Made by a program: the position numbers and the translations under genes
Shown: piece by piece, positions 61,086 to 64,000 of the stretch
How the letters are laid out: the number at the start of each line of letters is the position of its first letter
Numbering within the stretch: position 1 is the first letter of the stretch
DNA from: Paenirhizobium cremeum
GTDB taxonomy: Bacteria; Pseudomonadota; Alphaproteobacteria; Rhizobiales; Rhizobiaceae
Length of the DNA stretch: 64,000 bases
NCBI RefSeq assembly: GCF_022884085.1
Contig: NZ_JAGGCS010000009.1
Coordinates: 100,971-164,970 of the forward strand
Direction of reading: 5' to 3'
Notes under the pieces: model-generated
What the model was told of the DNA's origin: nothing
The model's database searches: none
Seen by the model: the letters and a program-made list of their open reading frames with translations, nothing else

Positions 61086-62174
61086 ATGAACAGTCGGTTT
61101 CGTGAGCTGGAAAAGCCGGTGGGCGTAAGGAAGAAGGACGTAGTGCTGATGGCCACCGTCACCAGTTTCGATGAGATCGCCTTCCCCACCAAGTCGGAAC
61201 TCAGGCAGTTCGCCGAACTCTTCACGCCGCTCTTCCACGCCTCCAGCGAAGAGGCGAGACGGCAGGCGGTCGCGGCCCTTTCCCAATGCTCCAACATCCC
61301 GACCGCCGTCGCCCTCTTCATCGCATCCCAGCCGATTGCCATCGCCGCCCCCTTTCTCGCCTCCTCGCCCTGCCTTTCCGATGACCTTCTAATCATGATC
61401 GCCCGCACGCAAGGGGCCGCGCATGCCCGCGCCATCGTCCGGCGCGAGGCGCTTTCGCCCACCGTGATCGATGCGCTGGTCGGAATGCGGCATCTCGATG
61501 CGCCGAAGAGCCGGACGCCCGCGGAGCACCCGAAACCGGCTGCAACGACCCCGGACGGCGAGCGGAGCGGCCCATCGGCGACGGAGGCTGCGGCGGCATC
61601 GGGACCGGCCGCCGCCGATGGCGGACGGCTGGAGCGCGAGGAGAAACTGCGCGGCGAAATCAGGCGGCTCACCGCCCATGTCAACCGTCCGCCCGCCGAT
61701 CGCCTCGGCCTCAGGACCGTCACCTCGCTGCAGGAGGCGCTCCTGGTGCGCTTCGCCCGCAACCGGGAGGCCGGCCTTCTCGCCACGACGCTCGCCGACA
61801 CACTGTCTTCCAGCCGCTGGCTCGCAGAACGCATCCTGCTCGATATTTCCGGCCGCCAGCTTGCCACCACGCTTGTCGGGGTCGCCATGGCGCCCGCCGA
61901 AATCGCCTTCGTGCTGAAAAGCCTCTATCCGCATCTTTCCCGCGACGAGGGCGGCATGTCCCGCGCCGAACGGCTGATCGAAAGCCTCGATCCGATCGAA
62001 TGCGAGGAACGGGTCGATACCTGGCGCCGCGCCGACAGCTACACCTTCCATTCCGCCGGCGGCGAGGAACCCACGACCGCGCCGGCAAAGCCGCAGGCGA
62101 TCAAGCCCGTCGCAGCGATCCTGCAAAGCGTCGACGAACACAGCCCGCAGGTGCTGAAGGCGCGGCAGCGCTGA
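61086..62174 (+). CDS. DUF2336 protein
   Basis: A 362-residue helical protein. The N-terminal half has HEAT-like repeats (ELFTPLFHASSEEARRQAVA, NIPTAVALFIASQPIAIAAP), then a Pro/Ala linker, then a second helical half. DUF2336 proteins are alphaproteobacterial and of unknown role. The start is uncertain: GTG 61068, ATG 61086 or ATG 61149. Confidence 0.8.
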   Translation: MNSRFRELEKPVGVRKKDVVLMATVTSFDEIAFPTKSELRQFAELFTPLFHASSEEARRQAVAALSQCSNIPTAVALFIASQPIAIAAPFLASSPCLSDDLLIMIARTQGAAHARAIVRREALSPTVIDALVGMRHLDAPKSRTPAEHPKPAATTPDGERSGPSATEAAAASGPAAADGGRLEREEKLRGEIRRLTAHVNRPPADRLGLRTVTSLQEALLVRFARNREAGLLATTLADTLSSSRWLAERILLDISGRQLATTLVGVAMAPAEIAFVLKSLYPHLSRDEGGMSRAERLIESLDPIECEERVDTWRRADSYTFHSAGGEEPTTAPAKPQAIKPVAAILQSVDEHSPQVLKARQR

Positions 62175-62214
62175 CGGCCAGCCTTCCGGCCGGGTCAGCC
62201 GCGCCCGAGAACCG

Positions 62215-62565
62215 TCATGGCCTGCCTTCCTTCGCCATGGGCAGAAGGTCGCCGATCTCGTCGGTTTCAAGCTCCACCACCCAGCAATCCGGGTCCCAGC
62301 GGCGCTCGCGCGCAAGCATTTCGTCGACCGCTTCCGGCTCCGCCTTTTCCAGCCTCGCCTCGAACAGGCGACTGTCGCGATCCTCCTCGCCGAGCAGGGC
62401 CTGCGGCGCCGGTCCGTAGAGCGTTTCCAGCCCGTCGCGGAACCGCTGCCTGACGAAGATCGCACCCGCTTCCTCGACGCCCTTCGAGACCACCGCGGCA
62501 AAGCCGCCGGCGGCGAAGACCCGGCGCAGAAGCGCCGACACGAAGATATCGGAACGAAGTCGCAT
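62215..62565 (-). CDS. DUF1491 protein
   Basis: A 116-residue protein: MRLRSDIFVSALLRRVFAAG, GAIFVRQRFRDGLETLYGPA and RRWDPDCWVVELE match DUF1491. Function is unknown. It converges with the DUF2336 gene. Confidence 0.88.
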   Translation of the reverse strand: MRLRSDIFVSALLRRVFAAGGFAAVVSKGVEEAGAIFVRQRFRDGLETLYGPAPQALLGEEDRDSRLFEARLEKAEPEAVDEMLARERRWDPDCWVVELETDEIGDLLPMAKEGRP

Positions 62566-62882
62566 GGCGATCAGATCCCCGGAACTGGTCTTGGCACCCG
62601 CAGGATGGGTGCCGGCCCTGCCCGAATAGGGCAGGCGCCGCCTTGTGTAAATCGCGCAGCCGGCAAGACATGCCGGCAAGCGGGCGAGAAGGCAGCGCTT
62701 CGGGGCTTCCTCCCTTCGTTCTCCTGCAATTTCCAAAGCGAAGCCGGTTCCCGCTCCGGCGGGCATTGTCAGAGCCCGGGCTTATCGTTTTGCCTCCTCG
62801 CAGGAAATTCGCCATGCGACGGCACGTTTTTCGACGTCCAGCGTTACCTCCCCGAACAACGAAGCCAGTAAAGGAGAGTATC
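62566..62882. other. Non-coding spacer
   Basis: About 317 bases with small hairpins (for example GCCCTGCCCGAATAGGGCAG near 62615-62635) but no convincing gene. Confidence 0.4.
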
Positions 62883-63074
62883 ATGGCAAGAACCTTCGAT
62901 CTGTCCGGTCTGTCCGAAGACGAACTGACCGATCTCATCGACGAGGCGACCAGCATCCGGGCGATCCGGCAGGCGGACCGGCGGCGCGAAACCGCGAGAT
63001 CCGGGCCCGAGCGACAGCGGCAGGATGTGAACGATCCGAACCACGGCACCATTCCGACGCCGACGCCGCGCTGA
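62883..63074 (+). CDS. Small hypothetical protein
   Basis: A 63-residue charged protein: TFDLSGLSEDELTDLIDEAT is helical and the rest polar. AAAGGAGAG precedes the ATG. Possibly a small regulatory or stress protein; not recognised. Confidence 0.65.
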   Translation: MARTFDLSGLSEDELTDLIDEATSIRAIRQADRRRETARSGPERQRQDVNDPNHGTIPTPTPR

Positions 63075-63225
63075 CGAATGCGAGGTTGAACGGACCCTGG
63101 GCGCTCCCGGTGAAACCGGGCGCGACACACGACACGACGGCAATCCGGCGCTTCGTGGTCCGGCACAATTCAGCAGGAAACCGCCGCGCGTTGCGCCGGG
63201 CGGATCAAGGGAGGAGAGACACGCC

Positions 63226-63705
63226 ATGACCATTGCCAAGAACACGATCTGCCTCTGGTACGAGCGGGATGCCGAGGCCGCGGCGCGCTTTTATGCGTCG
63301 ATCTTTCCCAACAGCGTCGTCGGCGCCGTTCACCGGGCTCCGAGCGATTTTCCGTCCGGCCGGCAGGGCGACGTCCTGACGGTGGAATTCACCGTCGCCG
63401 GCATTCCCTGCATCGGCCTCAATGGCGGGCCGGCCTTCAAGCACAGCGAAGCCTTTTCCTTCCAGATCGCCACGGAGGACCAGGCGGAAACCGACCGCTA
63501 CTGGAACGCCATCGTGGGTAATGGCGGGCAGGAAAGCGAATGCGGCTGGTGCAAGGACAAATGGGGCATCTCCTGGCAGATCACCCCGCGCACCCTGACC
63601 GAAGCGTTCACCGGAGGCGGCCCCGAAGCGAAGCGGGCATTCGACGCGATGATGACGATGAAGAAGATCGACGTCGCCGCCATCGAGGCCGCGCGGCGCG
63701 GCTGA
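63226..63705 (+). CDS. VOC-family protein (PhnB/3-demethylubiquinone methyltransferase-like)
   Basis: A 159-residue protein: NTICLWYERDAEAAARFYAS, FTVAGIPCIGLNGGPAFKHS and CGWCKDKWGISWQITP are typical of PhnB-like VOC proteins. The substrate is unknown. GGAGAGAC lies before the ATG. Confidence 0.9.
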   Translation: MTIAKNTICLWYERDAEAAARFYASIFPNSVVGAVHRAPSDFPSGRQGDVLTVEFTVAGIPCIGLNGGPAFKHSEAFSFQIATEDQAETDRYWNAIVGNGGQESECGWCKDKWGISWQITPRTLTEAFTGGGPEAKRAFDAMMTMKKIDVAAIEAARRG

Positions 63706-63797
63706 CGGTTTCCGGCAGCTGTGTTGCGGGATGGGGCCGGGGGGGCGAAATCCTACGCCAACCGTCTGTCGTGACCGGACAGTGCCGCACCCACCAT

Positions 63798-63910
63798 CGT
63801 CATTCCGGACGTGTTCCGGCCAGCGCGATCAAGTCCCTGATCGCATAAGAGTCTTTCGCGCGATGGACATCGCGCCGCTGGATGCCGGAACAGGTCCGGC
63901 ATGACGGGAA
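63798..63910. repeat. RIME-like palindromic repeat, inverted copy 3
   Basis: The reverse-complement orientation of copy 1 (30834-30945): GATCAAGTCCCTGATCGC, TTTCGCGCGATGGACATCGC and CCGGAACAGGTCCGGCATGAC. It lies after the VOC gene; no gene was seen from 63706 to the window end. Confidence 0.8.
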
Positions 63911-64000
63911 GGACGCCACGGCCTTGACAAGACAATTGCCGCCAACCGGACACTGGCGGGCGGCCATGTGCCGAAAGGCGCAGGCTGCGTGCGGGAGCTA

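Noticed and set aside
1..64000. CRISPR arrays, tRNA or rRNA genes
   Set aside because: No regularly spaced identical repeats and no cloverleaf or rRNA-like stretches were noticed by eye; a tRNA or CRISPR scan would settle it.

Overview
The window is high-GC DNA from an alphaproteobacterium, most likely Rhizobiaceae (Rhizobium/Agrobacterium/Shinella type). The reasons are a rhizobial-type PBP1A, DUF2336, DUF1491 and DUF1254 genes, a Caulobacter-like ECF sigma/NrsF pair, an RcGTA-type tail and head gene cluster, and RIME-like palindromic repeats. No rRNA, tRNA or CRISPR array was seen.

Region 1 (1-20080) is most of a Mu-like transposable prophage, running right to left. The repressor (18328-19119, plus strand) faces a Ner-like gene. 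Then come early genes, a ParB-like protein, the MuA-type DDE transposase, the MuB-type ATPase, accessory early genes, gp16 and a Mor-type activator. After these are the lysis genes and the head genes: DUF3486 protein, gp28-like terminase, gp29-like portal, F, G and the start of I. The right part of the prophage (rest of I, capsid, tail) lies beyond position 1. A near-identical dyad with a T-tract precedes exactly lys and I, the two genes that begin late transcripts in Mu within this span.

Region 2 (20081-38365) is an RcGTA-like gene-transfer-agent (or related HK97-type prophage) cluster on the minus strand in the order g1, g2, extra genes, g3, DUF6107, g4, g5, g6, g7, small gene, g8, g9, g10, g10.1, g11, g12, g13, g14, g15. 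The Mu-like element appears to be inserted in g15, leaving only about its first 293 codons here. A PemK/MazF-type toxin-antitoxin pair sits between g13 and g14, an MFS transporter lies on the opposite strand between g8 and g9, and a GH19 lysozyme, a secreted Cys protein, a Dabb protein and a lipoprotein lie between g2 and g3.

Region 3 (38.4-40.4 kb) is an AT-richer patch of small genes, including a HEPN-motif protein and a coiled-coil/membrane protein, ending in an IS1595-type transposase remnant.

Region 4 (40.4-49.3 kb) is copper and redox handling. It holds an AhpD-like protein, copZ, cueR and copA, with CueR boxes in front of copZ and copA. Next come nrsF and an ECF sigma gene, divergent from a bufferin operon (two DUF2282 peptides, BufB/DUF692, BufC/DUF2063, DoxX). 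Both sides of that divergent region carry the same GTAA(T/C)-N16-17-CGTAG promoter motif. The buf/sigma block is flanked by imperfect ~150-bp direct repeats that each contain a CueR-type dyad.

Region 5 (49.3-52.5 kb) is a cobalamin riboswitch followed by an overlapping BtuFCD/FecCD-type ABC importer operon. Region 6 (52.5-64 kb) is mostly chromosomal: a YcgN-like protein, PBP1A, a GGDEF diguanylate cyclase, two AT-rich orphan genes, DUF1214/DUF1254 proteins, DUF2336, DUF1491, a VOC-family protein and small conserved genes.
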